32,455 nucleotides of DNA, taken from assembly GCA_016285085.1 (NCBI GenBank), contig JAEEQA010000021.1:1-32455 (forward strand), in the 5' to 3' direction. The stretch's first letter is position 1. Each line of letters opens with the position of its first letter. The notes beneath the pieces were generated by a model, which was given only the letters and a program-made list of their open reading frames with translations, had not been told where the DNA came from and made no database searches. The position numbers were made by a program, and so were the translations under genes. Source of the DNA: Bacteroidales bacterium (GTDB lineage Bacteria; Bacteroidota; Bacteroidia; Bacteroidales; WCHB1-69). Positions 7,300-14,780 of the stretch are shown piece after piece.

Positions 7300-10112
7300 A
7301 TGGCAGAAGACAAACTGACAATTACCGGAGCCAGAGAAAACAATCTGAAAAACGTTTCCGTAGAAATGCCTCACCACAAGCTGATTGTGGTGACCGGACT
7401 CAGCGGCAGCGGCAAGTCGTCGTTCGCCTTCGACACCATCTATGCCGAGGGGCAGCGGCGCTATATGGAGACCTTCTCCGCCTACGCCCGCCAGTTCATC
7501 GGCAACTACGAGCACCCCGATGTGGACAAGATCACGGGACTCAACCCCGTCATCGCCATCGAGCAGAAGACCACCAACAAGAACCCGCGCTCGACCGTCG
7601 GCACGATTACGGAAACTTACGACTTCCTGCGCCTCCTTTTCGCCCGTGTCGCCGACGCCTATTCCTACGAAACCGGCGAAAAGATGATCCGCTACACCGA
7701 GTCGGAACTGATCGACCGGCTGCTGGAGCTTTACGACGGGAAAAACATCACGATTCTTGCACCGGCGGTGAAACGCCGCAAGGGACACTACCGCGAACTG
7801 TTTGAGGACACCCGCAAAAAAGGGTTCTCCAAAGTGCGTGTGGATGGCGAAATCCGCCAACTGACCCTCAACATGGCCGTTGACCGCTACAAAGTACACG
7901 ACATCGAAATCGTCATTGACAACATGATCGTGCGCGAAAGTTCCAAAATGCGTCTAATCAACAGTTTGCGTCTGGCACTGAAGCACGGCAAGGGAACGTT
8001 GCTCGTGTTGGACAACGAGAGCGGCGTGACCAAGAATTTCAGCAAGTACCTGATGTGCCCCACCACCGGCATCTCCTACCCCGAACCGGAGCCGAACACC
8101 TTCTCGTTCAACTCCCCGTACGGGGCGTGCGAGCGGTGCAACGGCCTCGGCTACGTGGCGGAAATCGACATGGACAAGCTCATCCCCGACCCGACGAAAT
8201 CGATCCGGAACGGCGGCATCGCCCCCATCGGAACATATAAGAATAGTCAGATTTTCAGACAAATAGAGGCACTCGGCGAGAAATACCATTTTACTCTCGA
8301 CGACCCCGTCGGGGAACTTCCGGACGGCGTGCTGAACATCATCCTGTACGGCACAGAAGAGCCGATCAAGGTGAAGCGCGAACTTTCGGGACTGTCGCCT
8401 GCAACGATGCATTACGAGGGTATCGTTAACTTCATCAAGAACTTCGATGCCGACAGTGCTCCCGCCTCCATCCGCAAATGGATCCAGGGATTCATGAATG
8501 AAATTCCCTGCCCCGAATGTAACGGCAACCGGCTGAAAAAGGAGTCGTTGCACTTCAGAATCGGCGACAAGAACATTGCCGACCTCGCACGGATGGACAT
8601 CGCCGACCTCATCCGCTGGGTGGATGAATGTCCCAAATATTTGGATGACAAGAAAAAGAAGATTGCCCACGAAGTGCTTCGCGAAATCCGCTTCCGGCTG
8701 GGCTTCTTGGAGGATGTGGGCATCCAGTACCTCTCGCTCAACCTTCCGTCGAAGGCCTTGTCGGGCGGTGAGGCGCAGCGCATCCGGTTGGCCACGCAGA
8801 TCAGTTCCCGCCTCGTCAACGTGCTGTACATCCTGGACGAGCCGAGCATCGGGCTGCACCAGCGCGACAACCACCAGCTGATTGAGGCGCTGAAGCACCT
8901 GCGCGACCTCGGCAACTCCGTCATCGTGGTGGAGCACGACCGCGACATGATGCGGGCGGCGGACTACATCGTGGACATCGGACCGGCGGCGGGCATCCAC
9001 GGCGGCGAGATCGTGGCGGCGGGCACTTACAAGGAAATCCTGAAATCGGGGACGCTGACGGCGCAATACCTCAGCGGCAAGAAAAAGATAAAGGTGCCGA
9101 AAGTGCGGCGCGAAGGCAACGGCCAGACCCTCACCATCATCGGGGCGACGGGAAACAACCTGAAGAACGTCACCGTCACCTTCCCGCTCGGCAAGTTTAT
9201 CTGCGTCACCGGCGTGTCGGGCAGCGGCAAATCCACGCTCATCAACGAGACACTGTACCCGATTCTGAACCGCCATTTCTACCGTGCCGAGAAGAAGCCG
9301 CTCCCCTACATCGATATGGACGGAATCGAGAACATCGACAAGGTCATCGAGATCAACCAGCAGCCCATCGGCCGCACGCCGCGGTCGAACCCCGTGACCT
9401 ACATCGGCGTTTTCGACCTCATCCGGCAGCTCTTCTCCGAGCTTCCCGAATCGAAGATCCGGGGTTACAAGCCCGGGCGCTTCTCCTTCAACGTGGTGGG
9501 CGGCCGCTGCGAGGAGTGCGGCGGCGGCGGCGTAAAAGCCATCGAGATGAACTTCCTGCCGGACGTGTACGTCACGTGCGAGGCGTGCGGGGGGAAACGC
9601 TACAACGACGAAACGCTGGAGGTGCGCTATAAAGGCAAGTCCATCAACGACGTGCTGGAGATGGACGTGGAGGAGGCCGTCGAGTTCTTCGCCAACATTC
9701 CCGCCATCGCCGACAAGCTCCGCACCCTTTTTGACGTGGGGCTCGGGTACATCAAGCTGGGGCAGCCCTCCACCACCCTTTCCGGCGGCGAGGCGCAGCG
9801 CATCAAGCTGGCCGCCGAACTCTCCAAAAATGACACCGGCCGCACCTTCTACATCCTCGACGAACCCACCACGGGACTTCATTTCGAGGACATCTACATA
9901 TTATTAAATGTACTGAACAAACTGGTGGACCGCGGCAACACCATCCTCGTCATCGAGCACAACATGGACGTCATCAAGATGGCGGACTGGGTCATCGACA
10001 TGGGTCCCGAGGGTGGCAAGAACGGCGGGGAGATCATCGCGGAAGGCACCCCGGAGACGATCGCCGCCGACGGCATCGGCTACACGGCGAAGTTCCTCAA
10101 AAAAGAGTTGTA

Positions 10113-10113
<1 letters not shown>
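7300..10113 (+). CDS. uvrA: UvrABC excinuclease subunit A
   Basis: 937 residues, full length for UvrA, the dimeric ABC-type ATPase that finds bulky DNA lesions and loads UvrB in nucleotide excision repair. The first nucleotide-binding site has Walker A GLSGSGKSS at 33-41 and signature LSGGEAQRIRLATQ. The second has Walker A GVSGSGKST at 638-646 and signature LSGGEAQRIKLAAE. The C-terminal zinc module, which is important for lesion recognition, is intact (Cys737, 740, 760, 763). The first zinc module has CPTT at 253-256 in place of CxxC, while Cys277 and Cys280 remain, so one ligand is replaced by threonine. The start at 7300 gives the standard N-terminus MAEDKLTITGARENNLKNVS. The gene follows the transglycosylase by 27 bases. 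Its stop merges directly into a tandem repeat. Confidence 0.98.
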
Positions 10114-10275
<162 letters not shown>

Positions 10276-10312
10276 TCAAAACTTAAGCATCATCATCAAA
10301 AAAACATAATAA

Positions 10313-10927
10313 ATGCTAGTCATAGGTATTGCCGGTGGTTCCGGTTCGGGGAAGACCACCGTAGTGAAAAAAATCATCGAGTCCATCCCCCAGGAAAGCG
10401 TGAGCGTTTTGTCGCAGGACTCCTACTACAAGGACAACGGGAACCTGACGCAGGAGGAGCGTGAGTCCATCAACTTCGACCATCCGGATGCCATCGAGTG
10501 GCCGCTGCTCACCCGGCACATCCAGGAGCTGAAGGCGGGTCGCAGCATCGAGATGCCGACCTACTCGTATGTCACCTGCCGCCGCGGGAAAGAGACCATC
10601 CCCGTCATGCCGTCGGAGGTGATCATCGTGGAGGGCATCCTCATCTTCACCGACACCGAGTTGGCTAAAGCCCTTGATCTGAAGGTGTTTGTGGACACAA
10701 GTGCCGACGAGCGGCTCATCCGCATCATCCAACGCGATGTGAACGAGCGCGGCCGCGGCCTCGACAAGTCCATCCGCCACTACCTCACGTATGTCAAGCC
10801 GATGCACGAAACCTTTATCGAGCCGTCCAAGCGCATGGCCGACATCATCATCCCCGTCGGCGGCGACAACGAGAAGGGAATCGACATCCTGACCTCCAAA
10901 ATCAAACAGACGCTGAAGCTGGTGTAA
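10313..10927 (+). CDS. udk: Uridine kinase
   Basis: 204 residues, standard length for uridine/cytidine kinase (EC 2.7.1.48), which phosphorylates uridine and cytidine in pyrimidine salvage. The P-loop GGSGSGKT is at residues 8-15. SQDSYYKDNGNLT and INFDHPDAIEW are the nucleoside-binding segments. IIVEGILIFTD is the Walker B-like strand, and FVDTSADERLIRIIQRDVNERGR is the lid region typical of the family. The start at 10313 gives MLVIGIAGGSGSGK, the usual N-terminus. No TAnnTTTG element was found close upstream; the gene is separated from uvrA by the tandem repeats. The next gene starts 160 bases downstream and has its own promoter. Confidence 0.97.
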   Translation: MLVIGIAGGSGSGKTTVVKKIIESIPQESVSVLSQDSYYKDNGNLTQEERESINFDHPDAIEWPLLTRHIQELKAGRSIEMPTYSYVTCRRGKETIPVMPSEVIIVEGILIFTDTELAKALDLKVFVDTSADERLIRIIQRDVNERGRGLDKSIRHYLTYVKPMHETFIEPSKRMADIIIPVGGDNEKGIDILTSKIKQTLKLV

Positions 10928-10950
10928 GGGTGCAAGCAGGCATATTTCAG

Positions 10951-11073
10951 TTTTCAGATTTTTAATATCTTTGCCGCCGAAAGTTCACCACTTGGTGGCC
11001 CACTACTTAGTAAACTTTATAATTTTCAATTTTCCATTTTCAATTTTCAGTTTTTTAATATCTTTGCCGCCGT
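10951..11073 (+). repeat. Two near-identical promoter-containing segments
   Basis: A segment of about 28 bases occurs at 10951-10979 and again at 11045-11073. In both copies TTTTCAG and a T-run lead into TTTAATATCTTTGCCGCCG and a following run of A. Each holds a TATCTTTG -7 element (10966-10973 and 11059-11066). The spacing is about 93 bases. The first copy has no gene directly behind it, so it is probably a relic or a second start site for the mntA-hepT transcript. Confidence 0.8.
11059..11066 (+). promoter_or_regulatory. -7 element of the mntA-hepT promoter
   Basis: TATCTTTG fits TAnnTTTG and lies 21 bases before the mntA ATG. An equivalent element is at 10966-10973, 93 bases upstream. Confidence 0.65.
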
Positions 11074-11087
11074 AAACTCTCCTAGTT

Positions 11088-11384
11088 ATGGATGCCGAAA
11101 TGATCAAGACCATTCAGGACTATTTCAAAACCCAGCCCGTGCTGAAGGCGTGGCTGTTCGGTTCGTATGCCCGCGGCGAGGAAACTCCTGACAGCGACGT
11201 GGACATTTTAGTAGTTTTTGACAAGAAGGCAAAAGTATCTATTATTGGTCAAGCAACGATGATGCTGGATTTGGAGGATTTGTTAAACAAAAAGATAGAT
11301 TTGGTGAAAGAGGGCACGCTATTACCTTTTGCTGTTCAGACAGCGAACCATGATAAACTGTTGATTTATGAGAAGTCCGCTTAA
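11088..11384 (+). CDS. mntA: MntA-like minimal nucleotidyltransferase antitoxin
   Basis: 98 residues. The polymerase-beta-type minimal nucleotidyltransferase signature is complete: WLFGSYARGEE with Gly25-Ser26, followed by DSDVDILVVF with Asp37 and Asp39. Proteins of this type, encoded directly before a HEPN protein, act as antitoxins that transfer AMP to a tyrosine of the partner toxin (MntA/HepT systems). The gene overlaps the next one by 17 bases, the usual translational coupling for such pairs. Antitoxin activity is inferred from the pairing and is not visible in the protein alone. The 3' half is AT-richer than the flanking housekeeping genes, in keeping with horizontal acquisition. Confidence 0.9.
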   Translation: MDAEMIKTIQDYFKTQPVLKAWLFGSYARGEETPDSDVDILVVFDKKAKVSIIGQATMMLDLEDLLNKKIDLVKEGTLLPFAVQTANHDKLLIYEKSA

Positions 11385-11715
11385 CGACAAAGCAAGATTG
11401 GAACATATTCAGAATGCCATAAATACCATTGAGGAATATGTGGCAGGGAAAGTGTTTGAGGATATTGTTACCGATAAAATTCTCCGTCATGCTGTAACTT
11501 GGAATATTCAAGTTATCGGAGAGGCCTCCAACAAACTATCTAAGGAGTTTATTGTTGCTCATCCCAATACGAATTGGCGCGGGGTCATCGGAATGAGACA
11601 TGTCCTTGTACACGACTACTACCAAATTGACGAGGAAGGCATTTGGAATGTAATAATAGTTGACCTCCCGCCCCTCAAAGCCCAAATCGAACAATACCTT
11701 TCCGAAATGAAATAG
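11368..11715 (+). CDS. hepT: HepT-like HEPN-domain ribonuclease toxin (DUF86)
   Basis: 115 residues, predicted all-helical. The HEPN active-site motif Rx4HxY is present as RHVLVHDYY, with Arg77, His82 and Tyr84. The Arg and His are the RNase residues of the family, and the tyrosine is the position AMPylated by MntA in characterised systems. Other family features are ILRHAVTWNIQVIGEASNKLS in the central helix and NTNWRGVIGMRH before the motif. The ATG at 11368 lies inside mntA, 17 bases before its stop. The expected targets are cellular RNAs such as tRNA; the target here is unknown. The gene is AT-rich and followed by simple repeats, consistent with a mobile accessory module. Confidence 0.92.
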   Translation: MRSPLNDKARLEHIQNAINTIEEYVAGKVFEDIVTDKILRHAVTWNIQVIGEASNKLSKEFIVAHPNTNWRGVIGMRHVLVHDYYQIDEEGIWNVIIVDLPPLKAQIEQYLSEMK

Positions 11716-11800
11716 AAAACTTTCTACCTCCTACTTCCTACCTTCTACCTTTTACTTGATAAACTTACAACTTTATAAACCTTTAAACTTTATAAACCAA
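11716..11800. repeat. Low-complexity AT-rich repeats, right copy of an inverted pair
   Basis: CTTTCTACCTCCTACTTCC-type units followed by AACTTTATAAACC-type units. The reverse complement resembles the DNA after uvrA: the 15 bases TTCTACCTTTTACTT at 11743-11757 are the exact inverted counterpart of 10194-10208. The flanking AAACTTTATAAACC units echo the AAGTTTATC array. This fills the first part of the 396-base gap between hepT and the FISUMP gene. Confidence 0.75.
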
Positions 11801-11842
11801 AATCCCATCGCCTATAGAATAAACTGAAAAAACAATAAGTAC

Positions 11843-11867
11843 AGACAACGCGTGCGTTGTCTCAACA
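11843..11867. repeat. REP-like palindrome, intergenic copy
   Basis: AGACAACGCG and TGCGTTGTCT form a 20-base palindrome with one central G/T mispair, followed by CAACA. A copy with 24 of 25 bases identical lies inside the FISUMP coding sequence at 12650-12674. Confidence 0.85.
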
Positions 11868-11872
11868 TATAT

Positions 11873-11890
11873 AAAAGCGTTTTCGCTTTT
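11873..11890 (+). terminator. Candidate weak terminator after hepT
   Basis: AAAAGCG (11873-11879), a TTTT loop and CGCTTTT (11884-11890) form a 7-base stem followed by CTTT. The stem is AT-rich and the U-run is interrupted, so termination would be inefficient. Confidence 0.4.
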
Positions 11891-11898
11891 CTTTGAGC

Positions 11899-12010
11899 AG
11901 TCCGAAACCTAGGAAATTTCAGATTACAATGCTTCAGAAAGCGGGAAACGCTCACGTTAAAATCGTGGGCTTTCTTGTTAGCATTGTAGGTTTTCCTAGG
12001 ACCTCGGACT
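11899..12010 (+). ncRNA. Candidate structured leader or small RNA, nested long hairpin
   Basis: Four nested perfect helices can be read: AGTCCGA/TCGGACT (11899-11905 with 12004-12010), CCTAGGAAA/TTTCCTAGG (11908-11916 with 11992-12000), TACAATGCT/AGCATTGTA (11925-11933 with 11980-11988) and AGAAAGC/GCTTTCT (11936-11942 with 11969-11975). An apical CACG/CGTG hairpin (11953-11967) tops the stack. The total is 112 bases with short asymmetric internal loops, as in an RNA rather than a simple palindrome. It ends about 100 bases before the FISUMP start and no U-tract follows. I do not recognise the family. It could be a 5' leader regulating the surface protein, or a non-autonomous mobile element. 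Confidence 0.5.
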
Positions 12011-12111
12011 CAACAAATGAAGTTCACGATTTTTTATGTTTGTGACTGAAGAGCGAAGACGGTTTGCAACAGATTGAAAGAGCATTTATTACAAACATAA
12101 AAAGTATGATT

Positions 12112-13869
12112 ATGAAAAAACAAATTACACAAAGCATTGTAGGGATTATTGCCCTCCTATTTTTATTTGTCGCTGTGCAAGCGCAATCCGTTACCCTCAC
12201 CTTCACAGGAAGAGATGCCAACAATAACCGGGTGCAGTTGGATCGTGTATCCATCACCAATCTGACCAAAGGGTGGCAGGAAACGATTTACTGGCCCGAC
12301 ACCACGCTGACAATGCAAAACGGCACAGGCATTGACGATTATGCCGACAACGGTGGTTTCGTTCTGTCGCAAAACAATCCCAATCCGTTCAATGGTACCA
12401 CCGACGTTTTGTTGGCGGTGGCGGACGCAGGGACGATGACATTGGACATCGCGGATGTGAACGGACGTTTTGTGGTAGGGGCGAATGATTATTCGCCCCT
12501 ACCAGGCCATCATCAATTCCGTGTCACCCTGTCCGCCGCCGGCACGTATGTGATGACCGCCCGTCAAAACGGAAAATCGTCATCCATCAAAATGGTGAAC
12601 AACGGTGGTGGAAACGGCAATGGTATTGAATATGCGGGGGAAATTGTAAAGACAACGCATGCGTTGTCTCAACAACCCAAATCCCACATCCGCGGCACCA
12701 CTACCAATCCGTTCAATTTCGGTGACATGATGGAATATGTTGGGTATGCCACCATTAATGGTACGGAGGTGGAAAGCGAGCGTATTTCACAAATGCAGGG
12801 TGCCTCACAGACGTTTGCATTGGTGTTTGACCTCTATGCATCCGGATCGCCGATGGTTAGCACTCTTTCCGTTTCAAACCTCACGTCTTCATCAGCAGAA
12901 GTAAGCGGCATTGTCCTTTCTGATGGAGGAAACATAGTTGTAGAGCGTGGTTTCTGCTGGGACACTCTTGCATCACCGACATTAAACAACGTAAGTTTGC
13001 AATGTGGTGCTGGAGTTGGCAATTTTATGGGTGTGATTTCAGGATTAATGGAGGAAACCACTTACTATGTAAGAGCATACGCAACCAATGGAGAAGGAAC
13101 TTCTTATGGGGCAGTATTTTCATTTACAACGCCACAATATACTGGTGGAAATGGCGGTGGTAACGGCGGATCTGGTGGCGGAGGTGGTGAGCACATTTAT
13201 GTAGAATGGGATGGTGAAGGTTTAAATCCCAACGATTCATATCCCTGCGAAGGCACACCCACTCTCACTGACATTGAAGGAAATGTGTATAACACCGTAC
13301 AAATAGGCAGCCAATGCTGGATGAAGGAAAACTTGCGCACGAAGACGTATCGCGGTGGATCTCCTATATCACAAGGTGCAAGCGGACAATCTGGTGCATC
13401 TACGACCATTGGTTACTGGTACTATCCAGACGGGAATTCCTCTTACATGTCCACTTATGGCCTTATATATAACTATAAAGCGGTGTCAAGTGGCATATGT
13501 CCTACAGGTTGGCACTTGCCAAGTTATACAGAATGGAGAGAACTAAGAAACTATATGCTCAATCAGATTCAGTATGCATGTGCATTCACCTACATTGGCA
13601 AAGCAATGGCAAGCCCTACCGATTGGAGTAGTAGTGATGAGGTATGTGCAGTAGGCAATACTCCTTCCACCAACAATGCTTCTGGTTTTAGTGCATTGCC
13701 GGCTGGCAGATTTTACTCAGCCAATGGTGGTATATGCCTTATCAACGTTGCTGCCGAATTTTGGGGATCAGGTAGTTCTATTGCTATTTACTACAGTCAA
13801 GCTGAAGTGGAAATGCGTAGTACTGTTACCGCGGAGATAGGTCGTTCTGTCCGTTGCCTAAAAGACTAA
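12112..13869 (+). CDS. Secreted FISUMP-domain surface protein
   Basis: 585 residues from ATG 12112 (ATG 12106 is an alternative adding two residues). These are preferred over the TTG at 12064 because they give a normal signal peptide, MKKQITQSIVGIIALLFLFV…QAQS. Residues ~85-160 resemble the FlgD/T9SS C-terminal Ig fold (NPNPFNGTTDVLL, ADVNGR, FRVTLSAAGTYVMTARQNGK), here unusually N-terminal. A fibronectin-III-like domain covers ~245-340 (VERGFCWDT, TTYYVRAYATNGEGTSYG). A Gly-rich linker follows at ~344-360. The C-terminal ~200 residues form the FISUMP domain (TIGR02145): VQIGSQCWMKENLRTKTY, ICPTGWHLPSYTEW, SGFSALPAGRFYS, GRSVRCLKD. FISUMP proteins are surface paralogues of unknown function. 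Two REP-like palindromes lie in frame in the coding sequence. The second half is AT-richer than the first. Confidence 0.92.
   Translation: MKKQITQSIVGIIALLFLFVAVQAQSVTLTFTGRDANNNRVQLDRVSITNLTKGWQETIYWPDTTLTMQNGTGIDDYADNGGFVLSQNNPNPFNGTTDVLLAVADAGTMTLDIADVNGRFVVGANDYSPLPGHHQFRVTLSAAGTYVMTARQNGKSSSIKMVNNGGGNGNGIEYAGEIVKTTHALSQQPKSHIRGTTTNPFNFGDMMEYVGYATINGTEVESERISQMQGASQTFALVFDLYASGSPMVSTLSVSNLTSSSAEVSGIVLSDGGNIVVERGFCWDTLASPTLNNVSLQCGAGVGNFMGVISGLMEETTYYVRAYATNGEGTSYGAVFSFTTPQYTGGNGGGNGGSGGGGGEHIYVEWDGEGLNPNDSYPCEGTPTLTDIEGNVYNTVQIGSQCWMKENLRTKTYRGGSPISQGASGQSGASTTIGYWYYPDGNSSYMSTYGLIYNYKAVSSGICPTGWHLPSYTEWRELRNYMLNQIQYACAFTYIGKAMASPTDWSSSDEVCAVGNTPSTNNASGFSALPAGRFYSANGGICLINVAAEFWGSGSSIAIYYSQAEVEMRSTVTAEIGRSVRCLKD
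12474..12503. repeat. REP-like palindrome inside the FISUMP gene, element A
   Basis: GGTAGGGGCGAAT (12474-12486) and ATTCGCCCCTACC (12491-12503) are perfect 13-base arms around GATT. The 30-base element is a multiple of three and is translated as about VGANDYSPLP, in the turn between two strands of the FlgD-like domain. It resembles the dispersed GTAGGGGCGAAT palindromes known between genes in this and other phyla. Confidence 0.88.
12650..12674. repeat. REP-like palindrome inside the FISUMP gene, element B
   Basis: AGACAACGCA and TGCGTTGTCT form a perfect 20-base palindrome, followed by CAACA. It is read in frame as about KTTHALSQQ. It is nearly identical to the intergenic copy at 11843-11867. 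Confidence 0.88.
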
Positions 13870-13910
13870 TTATTTAAGTCTATTGTTTCACTAAATTAAG
13901 AGATATTATT

Positions 13911-14231
13911 ATGGATGATGCTTATTCCTTTGAAAATTTGGTCAGAAGTGCTTTTGACTGCGATAGATTTGACTTTCTATTTGCCAATGCCGATTACTAC
14001 AATAGTAATGTTTTCTACAAAGATGAAAATGTCGGACTTGCAAAAATCAATTCGATAATGATATGTGCATTATTTGCTTTACGGAAAAAATTTGAAGACA
14101 ATTCAGCGAAACAAAAAATCATAGATTCATGTAGGGAGAAACTGACCCAATATGATATAGATCAACAATATTCGTACGAAAGCATAAACGATGTTCTTTC
14201 CACATTGTATGACAATGATATCGTATTGTAA
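13911..14231 (+). CDS. Small hypothetical protein, AT-rich
   Basis: 106 residues beginning MDDAYSFENLVRSAFDCDRF. It is acidic and probably helical, with no signal peptide, transmembrane segment or recognisable motif. A mid-protein hydrophobic stretch (KINSIMICALFAL) is followed by a charged helix. The gene lies 41 bases after the FISUMP stop on the same strand, and its base composition is AT-rich like the end of that gene; the two may have been acquired together. Codon structure is clean from ATG to TAA, which supports a real gene, but the function is unknown. Confidence 0.65.
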   Translation: MDDAYSFENLVRSAFDCDRFDFLFANADYYNSNVFYKDENVGLAKINSIMICALFALRKKFEDNSAKQKIIDSCREKLTQYDIDQQYSYESINDVLSTLYDNDIVL

Positions 14232-14313
14232 ATTCTGCATTTTTTTGTTCTCGTAAACACCGCGAAAAATGGTATTATCCCCATAATTCGCGATTTATAT
14301 TCGTTTTTCTCCC

Positions 14314-14492
14314 CGCAGGCCTAACGGCCTGCGATTTTTCCCGCACAAATCCCGCGCCTAACAAGGCAAGCAGTCCTAACGGACTGCCGCCATTGTATCG
14401 GGGCGTTCACATTTTACACGCACCCCGTTAGGGGTGCATGCCATGGTAGCGTAGCGGTGTAACACGGTAAAAACGCACGCCGTAGGTGTGCG
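14314..14492. repeat. Cluster of four short palindromes sharing a TAAC/GTTA-type loop
   Basis: Palindromes are GCAGGCC-TAAC-GGCCTGC (14315-14332), GCAGTCC-TAAC-GGACTGC (14370-14387), GCACCCC-GTTA-GGGGTGC (14420-14437) and CGCACGCC-GTA-GGTGTGCG (14474-14492, one wobble). The third has the loop of the first two in reverse complement, so the units occur in both orientations. Arm sequences differ but compensate. This is typical of a REP family with conserved head and covarying stem. No gene is seen between 14232 and 14780; these repeats fill most of that space. Confidence 0.8.
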
Positions 14493-14539
14493 GGCAATTT
14501 GTTATTTCGATCCATCCCCCACATCAGGACACCGCACCA

Positions 14540-14568
14540 TTCCGCCGCAAACGAAGTGAGCGGCGGAA
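14540..14568. repeat. Inverted repeat, GC-rich
   Basis: TTCCGCCGC (14540-14548) and GCGGCGGAA (14560-14568) are perfect 9-base arms with an 11-base loop AAACGAAGTGA. No U-tract follows, so it is more likely another dispersed palindrome than a terminator. Confidence 0.6.
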
Positions 14569-14736
14569 CCTCCATCTGCATCTGCATCACCATCGTCCAC
14601 GAATCACGAATCCTGTTTCCTCCCCTTTTCTGCCACTTTTTCCCACAGATCCTGCCTTTCACGACTGAAATCGGCCATTTCGTCACTTTTATGAAAAAAG
14701 ATGGAATCGGATACCCTTCTTTTCAGAAATTTGGCG

Positions 14737-14744
14737 TACTTTTG
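14737..14744 (+). promoter_or_regulatory. -7 element of the recA promoter
   Basis: TACTTTTG fits TAnnTTTG and lies 36 bases before the recA ATG. No LexA-type operator could be recognised by eye in the leader. Confidence 0.6.
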
Positions 14745-14780
14745 CGCGTTGTTTAACCCCAAAAATCTGAATTGTTATTT

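Noticed and set aside
7954-9882. 642-codon minus-strand open frame opposite uvrA
   Set aside because: Shadow of uvrA codon bias; composition is not protein-like and UvrA on the plus strand is certain.
14314-14492. CRISPR array or tRNA cluster
   Set aside because: Repeats are short palindromes with varied stems and irregular distances; no cloverleaf with a T-loop could be built.
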